The notes below the pieces were generated by a model. The model did no database searches. It saw nothing but the letters and a program-made list of their open reading frames with translations, and was not told the origin of the DNA. A stretch of DNA of 64,000 nucleotides from Euptelea pleiosperma (Eukaryota; Streptophyta; Magnoliopsida; Ranunculales; Eupteleaceae): positions 22,637,913-22,701,912 of the forward strand of contig CM068547.1 of the NCBI GenBank assembly GCA_035048495.1. The letters run 5' to 3'. Shown in pieces: positions 63,557 to 64,000 of the stretch; positions within the stretch are counted from its first letter, which is position 1; every line of letters begins with the position of its first letter. The position numbers were made by a program, and so were the translations under genes.

Positions 63557-64000
63557 GCAAGAAAATGTCATTGTCGAAAGAGGAATTGTAAAACTTAAGT
63601 TGCCATCTAGATATCCTGCTATTGAGTTTCACTTTTGGACTTTGGTTTTCTGTTTTCAGATAAACGATCTCCTTGTCATAGATTTTTTGTTCTTTCAATT
63701 GGTTATTTTTTTGAACTATTATGAATTGGAATAGTTCACTATTAACACATTACTATTAATTTCTGAAAACTGGGTAAATGCGAAAAGCATAATCCCAACA
63801 TAAGCATTTCCAATAAACTGAATTCTAAAAAAGAATGAATATCAAGCTTATTCTCTTCACAAGGGATTGGAGCAAAGCTCATGGATTGGACATCCTCATC
63901 TCTCTTCCTTCCTCCCCATATGTAGGAAATGGTGGGTGGATGGTGGTTGGACACATGATCTCTACCAAACCAAGACCCAACTGAACTCTTGATGCGCATA

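Overview
This window looks like nuclear DNA of a flowering plant with transposon-filled introns. The evidence is plant-type Copia, LINE, CACTA, hAT, Helitron, TRIM and large-LTR (Ty3/gypsy-like) elements, together with split host exons that match plant nuclear genes. The species cannot be read from the sequence. I see no rRNA, tRNA, CRISPR or prokaryotic operon, and nothing that amounts to a new cellular system. The interest lies in one host gene stretched by nested insertions, in unusual element ends, and in a few odd elements.

Region 1-34.8 kb is, by my reading, almost entirely one minus-strand host gene. It encodes a mitochondrial ubiquinol-cytochrome c chaperone (CBP3/UQCC1 family). Three coding exons are visible: exon 1 at 34626-34799, exon 2 at 21759-21972 and exon 3 at 18656-18822. 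Their phases agree and total 185 codons. The C-terminal exons must lie left of the window or be lost. Intron 1 (12.65 kb) holds a 9.85-kb Copia element (Copia-3, 22230-32082) with a second Copia (Copia-4, 25288-29539) inside it, plus a 5'-truncated LINE (LINE-C). Intron 2 (2.94 kb) holds an odd element ending in two inverted LTR starts (18913-19806) and a LINE remnant. The region left of exon 3 holds LINE-A (1-2357), LINE-B (3430-16622, split), Copia-1 (4730-16261) inserted into LINE-B, Copia-2 (6981-12470) inside Copia-1, a 381-bp hAT-type MITE in Copia-1, a hAT relic with AGGCGC repeats (16632-17529) and two TRIM elements (261-462 and 17751-18001). Many insertions have exact target-site duplications, and removing them restores the interrupted frame.

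Region 35.2-44 kb is intergenic. It holds a fold-back MITE, a second MITE copy split by a 1.6-kb Helitron (35862-37466), a weak candidate small transcription unit near 37.7-38.4 kb, a 3-kb solo LTR (39138-42146) and a likely broken first exon of the proteasome-subunit gene DSS1/SEM1 (43094-43186, minus strand).

Region 44-61.4 kb is a four-level nest: a partial LTR (44023-44285), a large-LTR non-autonomous element (44286 to at least 54947), a CACTA transposon starting at 54948 inside its 3' LTR, and a 2.84-kb solo LTR (58003-60843) inside the CACTA tnp2 gene. Region 61.4-64 kb is AT-rich, with a CACTA-like terminus at 63036 and one or two unidentified possible exons on the minus strand.
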